A DNA stretch of 64,000 nt from Nitratireductor sp. B36 (GTDB taxonomy: Bacteria > Pseudomonadota > Alphaproteobacteria > Rhizobiales > Rhizobiaceae): contig NZ_JACKZY010000002.1 in assembly GCF_020833685.1 (NCBI RefSeq), forward strand, positions 682,001 to 746,000, given 5' to 3'. The stretch's first letter is position 1. Each line of letters opens with the position of its first letter. Of the stretch, positions 47,660 through 55,554 are shown piece after piece. Below the pieces are notes generated by a model that saw only the letters and a list, made by a program, of their open reading frames with translations, was not told where the DNA came from and searched no databases. The translations under genes and the position numbers were made by a program.

Positions 47660-49555
47660 TCAGCGGGTCCCGAATTTTCCGCGAGGCTGGGACGTCGTGC
47701 CCGTGTAGCGGCTGAGAGAAGATGCATCCGAGGGCCGCAATGGGGGGAGGGGCGCCGGCCGACCGGTCCCGTTTTCAACCGGACGAGAGGCATAACCGAC
47801 GGAATATCCCTGATCACCTGCCTGAAGTCCGGCAGGCACGGGGGCTCCGATATTGGGAGATGTCTCCACCTGCGTCCGCGGTGTGCGTCCGGTGTCTCGC
47901 AAGCGGCTGACGATGGATGCGAGGTCCACTTCGCGATCGATCTCTTCCGGGTTGGAGGCCCTGTGCCTGTCGTTTTCGCGAACGCCCGGCAAGGCATGTG
48001 GCGGAAGAGATTCGAACTTCATGCGCATGGTCGTCGCCACGCCCTCACCGAAGGCAATCGCTTCCCGGCGGCCCATGGCAGAGAGGAAGGAGAGCATGGA
48101 GGCGGAGGAATCGGCAATCGCAGAGCGGATGATCGCCTGATCCTGATCGTTGGCCAGTCGCATGGCGAAGACGGTGGAACATTGCGACAGAACGGTCGGG
48201 TCAAGCTCTCCCGGACGCTGGGTTACCACACCGAGATAGCAACCGTATTTGCGCCCTTCCTTTGCGATGCGCGCCAAAGCGTGACGCGTCGGAGCAAAGC
48301 CAAGGCGCGGATCGGCCGGCATGTAACGGTGGGCCTCTTCGCAGACGACGAGAAGATTGAGTTTCCCTTCACTCCACAGCGCGAGGTCAAAGGCCAGACG
48401 CGCCATGACAGAGCAGACGGAGTTGACCACTTCAGGCGGCATGCCTGCCATTTCGAAACAGGTCACGGTTTTGCCATGACTCGGGACACGGAAGAGCCTG
48501 CCGATCGTTTCGTGGATCGTGTCTTCGATAACCCGGGCAGCGAACATGAAGCGATAACGCGGATCGTTGATGGCCGCTTCGATGCGTGTCTTCAGGCTGC
48601 GATAAAGAGGGCGTTCCACCTTGTTTTCAAGCTGACCAATGCGTTCATCGATCTCCTTGAGGACATCAGCCATGCGATACGGCACGGGTGTGTCTGCTGT
48701 CAGGCCGCCAGCATCATTGTTGCGTCGCAGCGCGGCCGCGGTACCCGGATTTCGATAGAGATGCTTGGCGTTGGGAATGAGATCGCGGAGGAGCTCTACC
48801 TCTTCTGGAACGGGTTCGCGGCCCCTGAAAAGTACTTCGACAAGTTCCTCCAGCCGAAACAGCCAGAAGGGCAGGTCGAGTGTGTTGGTGTCGACGCGAA
48901 CCGCATGTTCTGGCAGCGCGGAGGCAAACTCATTGTGCGGGTCCAGGATCAGCACCCGCAGGTCAGGCCGGGAAGCGATGGTCTTTCGCAGCAGAAGTGA
49001 AACGGCGGAAGATTTGCCCACGCCCGTGGTCCCGACCACCGCGAAGTGACGGTTGAGAGTATCGTCCACGGCTATGCAGGCGTCGATTGCCTCGTCCTGT
49101 GACAGCTTGCCGATGACGGCTTGCTGGCGGCCAGCGAGATCATAGACCGCCTGAAGGTCGCGAGAGCGAATACGATGGGCAGGGGCACCGATATGGGGGT
49201 ACTCGGTGATGCCACGGTCGAAGACCGGTTCCGAGCCACGGTCCCGGACCTCCCCGACAAGTTCGACGGAAATGGCGATGGGATTGGCTTCGCCGTCACG
49301 CCAGCGGTGTTGGGGACGTTCGACAGCATAGACAAGGCCGACGGTCCGTGTTGTTCCCATATTAATGGAAATCATCTTGCCGACGGTCCAGTAATTCGAC
49401 TGACCTGCATCGTCTATTTCGGTATCGGCAGCAATGGTCGCACGGGCGCCATCACAGTGCACCACGTGGCCGAGCAGACGCCGGCGCGGCTGATCGGCCG
49501 CGCGCCGTTCCTGCGACGTGGTTTCGCCCTGCGTCGTTCCGCCTTCCAAATACAT
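47660..49555 (-). CDS. HerA-like ATP-binding protein (DUF87), no NurA partner
   Basis: A 631-aa P-loop ATPase of the HerA/FtsK superfamily. An N-terminal HAS-barrel-like domain (residues about 25-125) precedes Walker A VVGTTGVGKSS (173-183). Walker B is LLVVCEEAHRYMP (near residue 402), and VVTQRPGELDPTVLSQCSTVFAMRL is the sensor/arginine-finger region. The last 100 residues are Pro/Ser/Arg-rich and probably disordered. HerA proteins pump or unwind DNA, often with the NurA nuclease. No nuclease gene is adjacent here. It is divergent from the ilvI leader region. Confidence 0.88.
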   Translation of the reverse strand: MYLEGGTTQGETTSQERRAADQPRRRLLGHVVHCDGARATIAADTEIDDAGQSNYWTVGKMISINMGTTRTVGLVYAVERPQHRWRDGEANPIAISVELVGEVRDRGSEPVFDRGITEYPHIGAPAHRIRSRDLQAVYDLAGRQQAVIGKLSQDEAIDACIAVDDTLNRHFAVVGTTGVGKSSAVSLLLRKTIASRPDLRVLILDPHNEFASALPEHAVRVDTNTLDLPFWLFRLEELVEVLFRGREPVPEEVELLRDLIPNAKHLYRNPGTAAALRRNNDAGGLTADTPVPYRMADVLKEIDERIGQLENKVERPLYRSLKTRIEAAINDPRYRFMFAARVIEDTIHETIGRLFRVPSHGKTVTCFEMAGMPPEVVNSVCSVMARLAFDLALWSEGKLNLLVVCEEAHRYMPADPRLGFAPTRHALARIAKEGRKYGCYLGVVTQRPGELDPTVLSQCSTVFAMRLANDQDQAIIRSAIADSSASMLSFLSAMGRREAIAFGEGVATTMRMKFESLPPHALPGVRENDRHRASNPEEIDREVDLASIVSRLRDTGRTPRTQVETSPNIGAPVPAGLQAGDQGYSVGYASRPVENGTGRPAPLPPLRPSDASSLSRYTGTTSQPRGKFGTR

Positions 49556-49670
49556 CGTGCCACCCCATTTTCCCTAATCCACAAACCTAAGGGCACGAGG
49601 TTAAGACCACGTGTTTGGGGATGGTTGAGGAGGGGTAAACACGACCGTTCAACTGGTCTGCGTTAGCCGG

Positions 49671-49699
49671 TTGACGAACCGCTCGAGCAACCTTATTGT
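49671..49699 (+). promoter_or_regulatory. Promoter of the ilvI leader and ilvIH
   Basis: TTGACG (49671-49676), a 17-base spacer and TATTGT (49694-49699) fit a sigma-70 promoter. The predicted transcript start near 49706 falls 2-5 bases before the leader peptide ATG codons, which implies a leaderless or nearly leaderless message. Confidence 0.6.
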
Positions 49700-49710
49700 G
49701 CGCGGCCATG

Positions 49711-49761
49711 ATGACACGAAACATTCTTATCGTAGGAAGGCGCATGGGCAAGGCGGCGTAG
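49711..49761 (+). CDS. ilv leader peptide (attenuator)
   Basis: A 16-codon frame, MTRNILIVGRRMGKAA, lies directly downstream of the promoter. It has four consecutive branched-chain codons (ATT CTT ATC GTA, Ile-Leu-Ile-Val) at positions 49723-49734. A second ATG at 49708 in frame would add one methionine. Such peptides sense charged tRNA by ribosome stalling in attenuation of ilv operons. No ribosome binding site is visible, in line with leaderless translation as known for trpL of Sinorhizobium. It is too short for standard gene finders. Confidence 0.75.
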   Translation: MTRNILIVGRRMGKAA

Positions 49762-49786
49762 CCGTCTGGCGAAAGCTCCCATGCGC
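49740..49786 (+). promoter_or_regulatory. Leader (1:2) hairpin of the ilvI attenuator
   Basis: GCGCATGGG (49740-49748) is the exact reverse complement of CCCATGCGC (49778-49786). The inner bases GGCGGC/GCCGTC (49752-49757 and 49761-49766) can extend the fold. A ribosome stalled on the Ile/Leu/Val codons would cover the 5' arm, as expected for an attenuation switch. The antiterminator pairing could not be resolved by eye. Confidence 0.55.
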
Positions 49787-49794
49787 GAAACACA

Positions 49795-49816
49795 GGCTCC
49801 TTCGGGGGCCTTTTTT
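49795..49816 (+). terminator. Attenuator terminator upstream of ilvI
   Basis: GGCTCC (49795-49800), a TTCG tetraloop and GGGGCC (49805-49810) form the stem, followed by TTTTTT. It lies between the leader peptide and ilvI, 91 bases before the ilvI ATG, so it can only make sense as a conditional terminator. Confidence 0.8.
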
Positions 49817-49863
49817 ATTGGCCCGGTGTTTCCTTGGGGGCACGGGGCGGCTAAACCAACTTC

Positions 49864-49897
49864 GCCGGTTGACAGAACGAGCCGGTAGACAGAACGG
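49864..49897 (+). repeat. 17-bp tandem repeat just upstream of ilvI
   Basis: GCCGGTTGACAGAACGA (49864-49880) is followed at once by GCCGGTAGACAGAACGG (49881-49897), 15 of 17 bases identical. A related GCCGGTTGACGAACCG overlaps the -35 element of the upstream promoter (49667-49682). The first copy contains TTGACA and might be a second -35 or a regulator site. Nothing else is seen between the attenuator and the ATG. Confidence 0.6.
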
Positions 49898-49907
49898 AAA
49901 GACCAAG

Positions 49908-51710
49908 ATGAACAAGGCAGTGTCGGAGCCAGCAGCGGATACATCCGCCCACAACGAGATGACGGGAGCGGAAATCGTTGTGCAGGCGCTCAAGGATAAC
50001 GGGGTCGAGAATATTTTCGGATATCCGGGCGGCGCCGTGCTTCCCATTTATGACGAGCTCTTTCAGCAGGAAGAGGTCCGGCACATCCTGGTGCGCCATG
50101 AACAGGGGGCAGGGCACGCGGCCGAGGGGTATGCGCGGGCCACCGGTAAGGCGGGCGTGATGCTGGTGACCTCCGGCCCGGGCGCCACCAATGCGGTGAC
50201 GCCACTGCAGGATGCCTTGATGGATTCCATTCCGCTTGTCTGCATCAGCGGGCAGGTGCCGACTGCGCTGATCGGTTCGGATGCCTTTCAGGAGTGCGAT
50301 ACGGTGGGCATCACCCGCCCGTGCACGAAGCACAACTGGCTTGTGAAGGACGTGAACCAGCTTGCAGCGATCATTCATGAAGCTTTTCACGTGGCGACCA
50401 CGGGGCGCCCCGGACCTGTCGTCGTGGATATTCCCAAGGATATCCAGTTCGCCAAGGGCACTTACACCCCGCCGCAGACGGCGCCTCGTACCAGCTACCA
50501 GCCTCAGGAGCAGGGCGACATCAATCAGATCAAGGCCGCGATCGAATTGATGGCGCATGCCAAGAAGCCTGTGATCTATTCAGGCGGCGGTGTGATCAAT
50601 GCCGGGCCGGAAGCAAGCCATTTGCTTCGTGAACTGGTTGATCTCACGGGTTTCCCGATCACTTCGACACTGATGGGACTGGGGGCCTATCCGGCTTCCG
50701 GCGCCAATTGGCTCGGCATGCTGGGCATGCACGGAACCTATGAAGCCAATATGGCGATGCATGATTGTGATGTGATGTTGTGTGTCGGTGCGCGTTTTGA
50801 TGATCGCATCACCGGACGTCTCGACGCGTTCTCGCCGAATTCGCGTAAGATTCACATCGACATCGATCCCTCTTCGATCAACAAGAATGTGCGGGTTGAC
50901 GTGCCTATCATCGGCGATGCCGGACGCATTCTCGAGGATCTGGTGCGCTTGTGGCGGGCAACCGCCAAACCCAACAAGGCCGCGCTCAAACCCTGGTGGA
51001 CGCAGATCGACATCTGGCGGGCTCGCGATTCTCTGGCTTACAGGCCGAATGAGGATGTGATCATGCCTCAGTATGCGATCCAGCGGCTTTACGAATTGAC
51101 CAGGGATCGGGACGTTTATGTGACGACCGAGGTCGGCCAGCACCAGATGTGGGCGGCGCAGCATTTCGGCTTCGAAGCCCCCAACCACTGGATGACGTCT
51201 GGCGGACTTGGCACGATGGGCTATGGCCTGCCTGCCGCGCTTGGTGTGCAGATCGCGCATCCCGATGCGCTGGTGATCGACATTGCCGGCGACGCCTCGG
51301 TGCAGATGACAATTCAGGAAATGAGCGCGGCGGTTCAGCACAACGCGCCGATCAAGATTTTCATCCTGAACAACCAGTATATGGGCATGGTGCGTCAGTG
51401 GCAGCAGCTTCTGCATGGAAACCGCCTGTCGCACTCCTACACCGAGGCGATGCCCGATTTTGTGAAACTGGCCGAAGCCTATGGGTGTCACGGTATCATG
51501 TGTGACAAGCCGGCTGCGCTTGACGATGCGATCCGCGAGATGATCTCGGTGGACAAGCCGGTGATCTTCGATTGCCGCGTTGCAGCGCTTGCAAACTGTT
51601 TCCCCATGATCCCCTCCGGCAAAGCGCACAACGAGATGCTGCTTCCCGATGAAGCCAGTGACGAAGCGGTGGCCAATGCGATCGACGAAGAGGGCCGGCA
51701 GTTGGTCTGA
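49908..51710 (+). CDS. ilvI: Acetolactate synthase large subunit
   Basis: This thiamine-diphosphate enzyme condenses pyruvate units in the first common step of valine, leucine and isoleucine synthesis. The ATG at 49908 was chosen for homology (MNKAVSEPAADTS then the conserved MTGAEIVVQALKDNGVENIF); the frame is open far upstream through the leader region. GYPGGAVLPIYDEL with the catalytic glutamate (HEQGAGHAAEGYAR), GVMLVTSGPGATNAVTP, and the TPP motif GDASVQMTIQEMSAAVQHNAPIK (its GDx...N end) are intact. The 600-aa length is normal. ilvH follows after 84 bases. Confidence 0.96.
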   Translation: MNKAVSEPAADTSAHNEMTGAEIVVQALKDNGVENIFGYPGGAVLPIYDELFQQEEVRHILVRHEQGAGHAAEGYARATGKAGVMLVTSGPGATNAVTPLQDALMDSIPLVCISGQVPTALIGSDAFQECDTVGITRPCTKHNWLVKDVNQLAAIIHEAFHVATTGRPGPVVVDIPKDIQFAKGTYTPPQTAPRTSYQPQEQGDINQIKAAIELMAHAKKPVIYSGGGVINAGPEASHLLRELVDLTGFPITSTLMGLGAYPASGANWLGMLGMHGTYEANMAMHDCDVMLCVGARFDDRITGRLDAFSPNSRKIHIDIDPSSINKNVRVDVPIIGDAGRILEDLVRLWRATAKPNKAALKPWWTQIDIWRARDSLAYRPNEDVIMPQYAIQRLYELTRDRDVYVTTEVGQHQMWAAQHFGFEAPNHWMTSGGLGTMGYGLPAALGVQIAHPDALVIDIAGDASVQMTIQEMSAAVQHNAPIKIFILNNQYMGMVRQWQQLLHGNRLSHSYTEAMPDFVKLAEAYGCHGIMCDKPAALDDAIREMISVDKPVIFDCRVAALANCFPMIPSGKAHNEMLLPDEASDEAVANAIDEEGRQLV

Positions 51711-51794
51711 TGGTGTCGAGGCGTCTTTCTGAATGTGGCAAGACGCTTTGATTTCAGTCCGTTACACAATGGTTTTGCAGAAGAGATTCACGCA

Positions 51795-52367
51795 ATGAAC
51801 GCGCAACTACAACCCACCGGCTCTGCCTATTTCATAACCAAGGAAACCGAAGCTGCCCAAACACACACGCTGGCGGTTCTCGTGGACAACGAACCGGGTG
51901 TTCTCGCCCGCGTCATCGGCCTTTTTTCTGGCCGCGGTTACAACATCGACAGCCTGACTGTCTCAGAAACCGAACATGAGCGGCATCTTTCGCGCATCAC
52001 GATCGTCACGCGCGGCACCGGCCATGTTCTTGAGCAGATCAAGCATCAGCTCGAGCGCATTGTGCCCGTTCACCGCGTGGTCGACCTTTCGGTGGTGGCC
52101 GACGAGCGTGGCCATGACCGGCCGATGGAACGGGAGCTGGCGCTGGTGAAGGTGAGGGGGCAGGGAGACGACCGTGTGGAGGCTCTGCGCCTCGCCGATG
52201 CGTTTCGTGCTCAGGTGATCGACGCCAATACAGAGCACTTCATCTTCGAGATTACCGGGCGGGTTTCGAAGATCGAGCAATTCATCGCGATCATGAAGCC
52301 GCTCGGCCTGGTGGAGGTGTGTCGCACGGGCGTTGCGGCGATGAACAGGGGACCGGAGGGAATGTAA
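51795..52367 (+). CDS. ilvH: Acetolactate synthase small (regulatory) subunit
   Basis: The 190-aa regulatory subunit holds the ACT domain that binds valine for feedback inhibition. ATG 51795 starts MNAQLQPTGSAYFITKET. The ACT domain runs from HTLAVLVDNEPGVLARVIGLF through GRGYNIDSLTV. The C-terminal domain (MERELALVKV onward) matches the ALS_ss_C family. It follows ilvI by 84 bases and is probably cotranscribed under the same attenuator. Confidence 0.95.
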   Translation: MNAQLQPTGSAYFITKETEAAQTHTLAVLVDNEPGVLARVIGLFSGRGYNIDSLTVSETEHERHLSRITIVTRGTGHVLEQIKHQLERIVPVHRVVDLSVVADERGHDRPMERELALVKVRGQGDDRVEALRLADAFRAQVIDANTEHFIFEITGRVSKIEQFIAIMKPLGLVEVCRTGVAAMNRGPEGM

Positions 52368-52494
52368 GGCGCCGGCCAGGGCGAGGGACAATTTTTCGAC
52401 GCAGGGGGACAAGTTTCACATGGCCTGTGTCGGAAACCAGGTCAATAATGCTGACCTTCCTGTCTTCTTCTGGTTGCTGTGTGGGAGCAAACGG

Positions 52495-53091
52495 ATGTCA
52501 CCTGATGTCTTCCTCGCCTTGCTGGTTTTCTCTTTTGTTTCCTCCGTTACGCCGGGACCAAACAATTTCATGCTGTTGGCCTCCGGCGTGAATTTTGGCT
52601 TTCGGCGTACAATTCCACATATGCTCGGCATTGCCGGTGGTTTCGCCTCGCTGCTTCTGGCCGTTGGCTTCGGACTTGGAGCGGTGCTCACGGCGGTGCC
52701 GGGGCTCCATACCGTTTTGAAGGTCGCCGGCGGTGCCTATCTCCTCTATCTTGCCTGGCGCATTGCAATGTCGCGGGCGCTGGGCGAGGCCGGGAATGGC
52801 AAGGCCGAGCCGATGACATTTCTTGAGGCGGCTGCCTTTCAGTGGGTCAATCCCAAAGCCTGGGTCATGGCTTTGACTGCGATGGCGGTCTATACGGATC
52901 CGGCGGCACCGTTTCTGACGGTCTTTCTGGTGGCTTTCGCTTTCGTCATCGTCAATTTCCCAAGCGTATCGGTATGGGCCGGTTTCGGCGTTGCGTTGCG
53001 AGGGTTTCTGGCCGACCCCGTTCGTCTCAAATGGTTCAACATAGCCATGGGCATTGCGCTTGCCGCGACACTGTGGCCGATGCTGCGCTAG
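52495..53091 (+). CDS. LysE/RhtB-family amino acid exporter
   Basis: A 198-aa protein with about six membrane helices, of the LysE/RhtB exporter family. The signature VTPGPNNFMLLASGVNFGFRR (residues 18-38) and the FQWVNPKAWVMALTA segment (near residue 120) are diagnostic. The ATG at 52495 was chosen because GGGAG lies 9 bases before it. The substrate is unknown; the place after ilvIH makes a branched-chain or related amino acid possible but not shown. Confidence 0.9.
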   Translation: MSPDVFLALLVFSFVSSVTPGPNNFMLLASGVNFGFRRTIPHMLGIAGGFASLLLAVGFGLGAVLTAVPGLHTVLKVAGGAYLLYLAWRIAMSRALGEAGNGKAEPMTFLEAAAFQWVNPKAWVMALTAMAVYTDPAAPFLTVFLVAFAFVIVNFPSVSVWAGFGVALRGFLADPVRLKWFNIAMGIALAATLWPMLR

Positions 53092-53097
53092 CGCGCC

Positions 53098-53117
53098 GTG
53101 CGTCCTCTTGGACGCAC
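53098..53117 (+). terminator. Hairpin after the LysE-family gene
   Basis: GTGCGTCC (53098-53105), TCTT loop and GGACGCAC (53110-53117) form a perfect 8-bp stem. No T-run follows, so its use as a terminator is uncertain. Confidence 0.45.
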
Positions 53118-53197
53118 AAAGGACGCTCAATCTTCTTGTTTTTCCGCATTTATGCGGACGTCAGGTGATTCCACCTGACTGCAAAATGCTCTAGCGC
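53117..53197. repeat. Rhizobial intergenic palindromic repeat, copy B
   Basis: The stretch has GGACGCTCAATCTTCTTG, TTTTTCCGCA, the hairpin GTCAGGTG-ATTC-CACCTGAC (53160-53179) and a final GCAAAATGCTCTAG. It shares the layout of copy A at 30624-30698 (CGCTC-AA, TTGTTTTT-CGC, TGC-CTAG) with a different central palindrome. It fills most of the 226-base gap before the next gene; a CGGAGG/CCTCCG hairpin (53235-53254) fills the rest. Confidence 0.5.
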
Positions 53198-53317
53198 CAT
53201 CTGCTTAAGTTTGTCCTCCAGGACGAGTTATAGCGGAGGCGATCAAACCTCCGTGCTTGCATACATCATATTAGCCGGCTATCTTTGCCGCTTCCCGCAG
53301 CGCGGCGGAGTGGTCGA

Positions 53318-53815
53318 ATGGCGAGACTTGATGAAGCCACAGTGACCTGGCGGTTGTTCCTGTGCACATTTGTTGTTTCGATCGTTTTGTTCGCCATCGG
53401 TTGGTTCACCTACGAGCCGCCAGCCGAGAAACCTCTGCTCAACATCGTTGGGGGCGGTTTTACCGTTGACCACACCAAGGCGGAGATCCGGTACGATCTT
53501 TCGGTCAAGGAAGTTCGCCCACTCCGTCACGGCATGATCATCGAGGCGAGCTTCGAAGACCCTGCAGGAAACGGTTATTACGTGGTTCGGGAGCGTGCCC
53601 AGCGCTGGCGCAGGCAATACAGTCTGCGTTCGCCTCCGGTTTGTGGTGTGAGAGCGCGTAAACGCTATCTTGTCATGCTGCGGGTATTAAGCGACAGGGG
53701 AGATGTCGAGCTCTGGCACGACGTCCTTTACCTCACAAGTCATCTGGGTGAGGATGTCATGCCGGAGCCTCCGGTTACCACATGGCCAGGCCGGAATTTT
53801 TCCCCTAATCAATAG
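53318..53815 (+). CDS. Uncharacterised membrane-anchored protein (165 aa)
   Basis: I do not recognise this protein. A single N-terminal helix (residues about 9-30, LFLCTFVVSIVLFAIGWFTY) suggests anchoring with the rest in the periplasm. The middle part (IRYDLSVKEVRPLRHGMIIEASFEDPAG) looks like a beta-rich domain. The start ATG 53318 has GGAG about 10 bases upstream. It ends 48 bases before the helicase gene on the same strand, which may or may not be functional linkage. Confidence 0.7.
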   Translation: MARLDEATVTWRLFLCTFVVSIVLFAIGWFTYEPPAEKPLLNIVGGGFTVDHTKAEIRYDLSVKEVRPLRHGMIIEASFEDPAGNGYYVVRERAQRWRRQYSLRSPPVCGVRARKRYLVMLRVLSDRGDVELWHDVLYLTSHLGEDVMPEPPVTTWPGRNFSPNQ

Positions 53816-53863
53816 CTCCGGTGCGGCCTGTTCAGGCGGGAGCGAATCTGCTTTCTGGACCGT

Positions 53864-54991
53864 ATGGAATTCTCCCCGCAACAAGATGCTGCACTCAACG
53901 CCGTGGCACGGTGGCTCAAGGCCGGTCAAAGCCAGATTTTCCGTCTGTTCGGTTATGCTGGAACGGGCAAGACGACACTGGCGCGCTATTTCGCCGAACA
54001 TGTGGACGGCGATGTTCAGTTTGCTGCCTTTACCGGCAAGGCCGCCCAGGTTTTACGCGCGCGCGGTGCCACCAATGCCCGCACCATCCATTCGCTGATC
54101 TATCGTCCGCGTGGAGAGGAGGAGGTGGAGGATGAACTGACCGGGCGTACGTCCATTTCTCCCACATTCTCGCTCAATCGGCAGAGTCCCATCGCCAAGG
54201 CAGCCATGGTGATCATTGACGAATGTTCGATGGTTGACGAGGCGCTCGGCCGGGACCTCATGTCGTTTGGAACACCCATCCTGGTTCTGGGCGATCCCGG
54301 CCAGCTCCCGCCGATTTCGGGAGGCGGATTTTTCACCGAGCATGAACCAGATCATCTTTTGACGGAGATCCATCGGCAAGCAAGGGACAACCCCATCATT
54401 CAGCTTGCGCTCGATGTGCGGGAGGGGCGGGAGATTGCCTATGGCGATTATGGGGCTGCCAAGGTGATTTCCAAGGCTGAAGTCGATCAGGATCTGGTCC
54501 TCTCGGCCGATCAGGTTTTGGTGGGAACCAACCGTACACGTCGGCGCTACAACCAGCGCCTGCGCGAGTTGAAGGGTTTTGATGCTGACTATCCTCAAGC
54601 TGGAGACAAGCTCGTATGCTTGCGCAATGACCCGGCCAAGGGGCTGCTCAACGGGTCGCTGTGGAAGGTGATGACTTCCTCGAAGGAGACAGTGAAGCCG
54701 GGCATCAATCTTCTGGTTTCTCCCGAAGAAGACGATCCCGACCGCGGTGTGTCCAAGATCAAGCTGCTTAAGGCGGCTTTTGAGGATCCGGAGGCGGAGA
54801 TTCCCTGGCAGACCAAGAAGCGGTTTGACGATTTTGATTACGGCTACGCACTGACGGTGCACAAGGCGCAGGGCTCGCAATGGGACGAGGTGGTGCTCTT
54901 TGATGAGAGTTATGCCTTCCGCGACACCCGCCAGCGCTGGCTCTATACGGCGATTACCCGCGCTGCCGAACGCCTGACCATCGTGCGGTAG
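53864..54991 (+). CDS. Stand-alone RecD/Dda-like ATP-dependent DNA helicase
   Basis: A 375-aa superfamily 1B (5'-3') helicase, much shorter than RecD or RecD2 and close in size to phage Dda. Walker A is GYAGTGKTTLAR (near residue 30), motif Ia FAAFTGKAAQVLRARG, Walker B VIIDECSMVD, motif III LGDPGQLPPISG and motif VI TVHKAQGSQWDEV ... LYTAITRAAE are all present. No RecB/RecC or nuclease genes are adjacent. The family is widespread in rhizobia and annotated as exodeoxyribonuclease V alpha-like. Its cellular role is not known. Confidence 0.9.
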   Translation: MEFSPQQDAALNAVARWLKAGQSQIFRLFGYAGTGKTTLARYFAEHVDGDVQFAAFTGKAAQVLRARGATNARTIHSLIYRPRGEEEVEDELTGRTSISPTFSLNRQSPIAKAAMVIIDECSMVDEALGRDLMSFGTPILVLGDPGQLPPISGGGFFTEHEPDHLLTEIHRQARDNPIIQLALDVREGREIAYGDYGAAKVISKAEVDQDLVLSADQVLVGTNRTRRRYNQRLRELKGFDADYPQAGDKLVCLRNDPAKGLLNGSLWKVMTSSKETVKPGINLLVSPEEDDPDRGVSKIKLLKAAFEDPEAEIPWQTKKRFDDFDYGYALTVHKAQGSQWDEVVLFDESYAFRDTRQRWLYTAITRAAERLTIVR

Positions 54992-55028
54992 AGCGCTTCG
55001 GTTTTTACCGGATTTACGTTAGCGCCGA

Positions 55029-55436
55029 TCACGCTGGTGGAGACGCGGGTTCGGCACCCAGCCATTTCCACGCCTCTTCGACCTTTTCATAAGGGAAGTA
55101 TTCCATTTCCATGGTGAAGAACGGGCGAAAAAGGGCGATGGTCGTGCCCATCCAGCCCGGTCCACCTGCCACAGCATATTTGCGAATGTGCTTCAGCGCG
55201 TGGGTTTTGCCCAGTATTGTCTGTTCCTTGAAGGCAGCCTGCCAATCAAAGCCTTCGTAGTCATGAATGATGACCAGAAGATCGATCTTGTCATGCACCT
55301 CGTAGGCGCCTTCGAGAAGGCCATAGAGGTTCTCGACGTCGGCTGCCGTGATGTGCCCCACAACTTCGAAAGCATAGGCATCCTCGCGCGTGGTTTCGAT
55401 GCGTCGGACATTCGGAGGCGTGTCGTTGATGGTCAT
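55029..55436 (-). CDS. SpoIIAA-like (STAS-type) protein
   Basis: A 135-aa soluble protein of the SpoIIAA-like family. The start ATG 55436 has GAGAG before it. HIRKYAVAGGPGWMGTTIALFRPFF is the conserved second half, and DLLVIIHDYEGFDWQAAF the central strand-helix unit. Members of this family have a STAS-like fold and may bind lipids or anti-sigma partners; the function is not known. It converges on the helicase gene and is divergent from pdxJ. Confidence 0.82.
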   Translation of the reverse strand: MTINDTPPNVRRIETTREDAYAFEVVGHITAADVENLYGLLEGAYEVHDKIDLLVIIHDYEGFDWQAAFKEQTILGKTHALKHIRKYAVAGGPGWMGTTIALFRPFFTMEMEYFPYEKVEEAWKWLGAEPASPPA

Positions 55437-55554
55437 TATTCTCTCCTGACCGCTTCTGCCTGTATTATCAACGCTGTCTGGGCCTGTCCGTTCCCGCCTG
55501 ATCGCGCTATGGAGCGGGGACGATCCAAAACGTCTTAGAAAGCAGAAATCAACA

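Noticed and set aside
47633-49000. A 455-codon open frame on the + strand antisense to the HerA-like gene
   Set aside because: The opposite strand has Walker A and B motifs in proper order; this frame has none.
47660-49555. HerA-like ATPase as part of an anti-phage defence system
   Set aside because: No SIR2, DUF4297, NurA or other effector gene is adjacent, and no mobile-element signs are seen.
53864-54991. RecD-like helicase as a prophage remnant
   Set aside because: No other phage genes, integrase or attachment repeats are nearby, and base composition looks like the neighbours.
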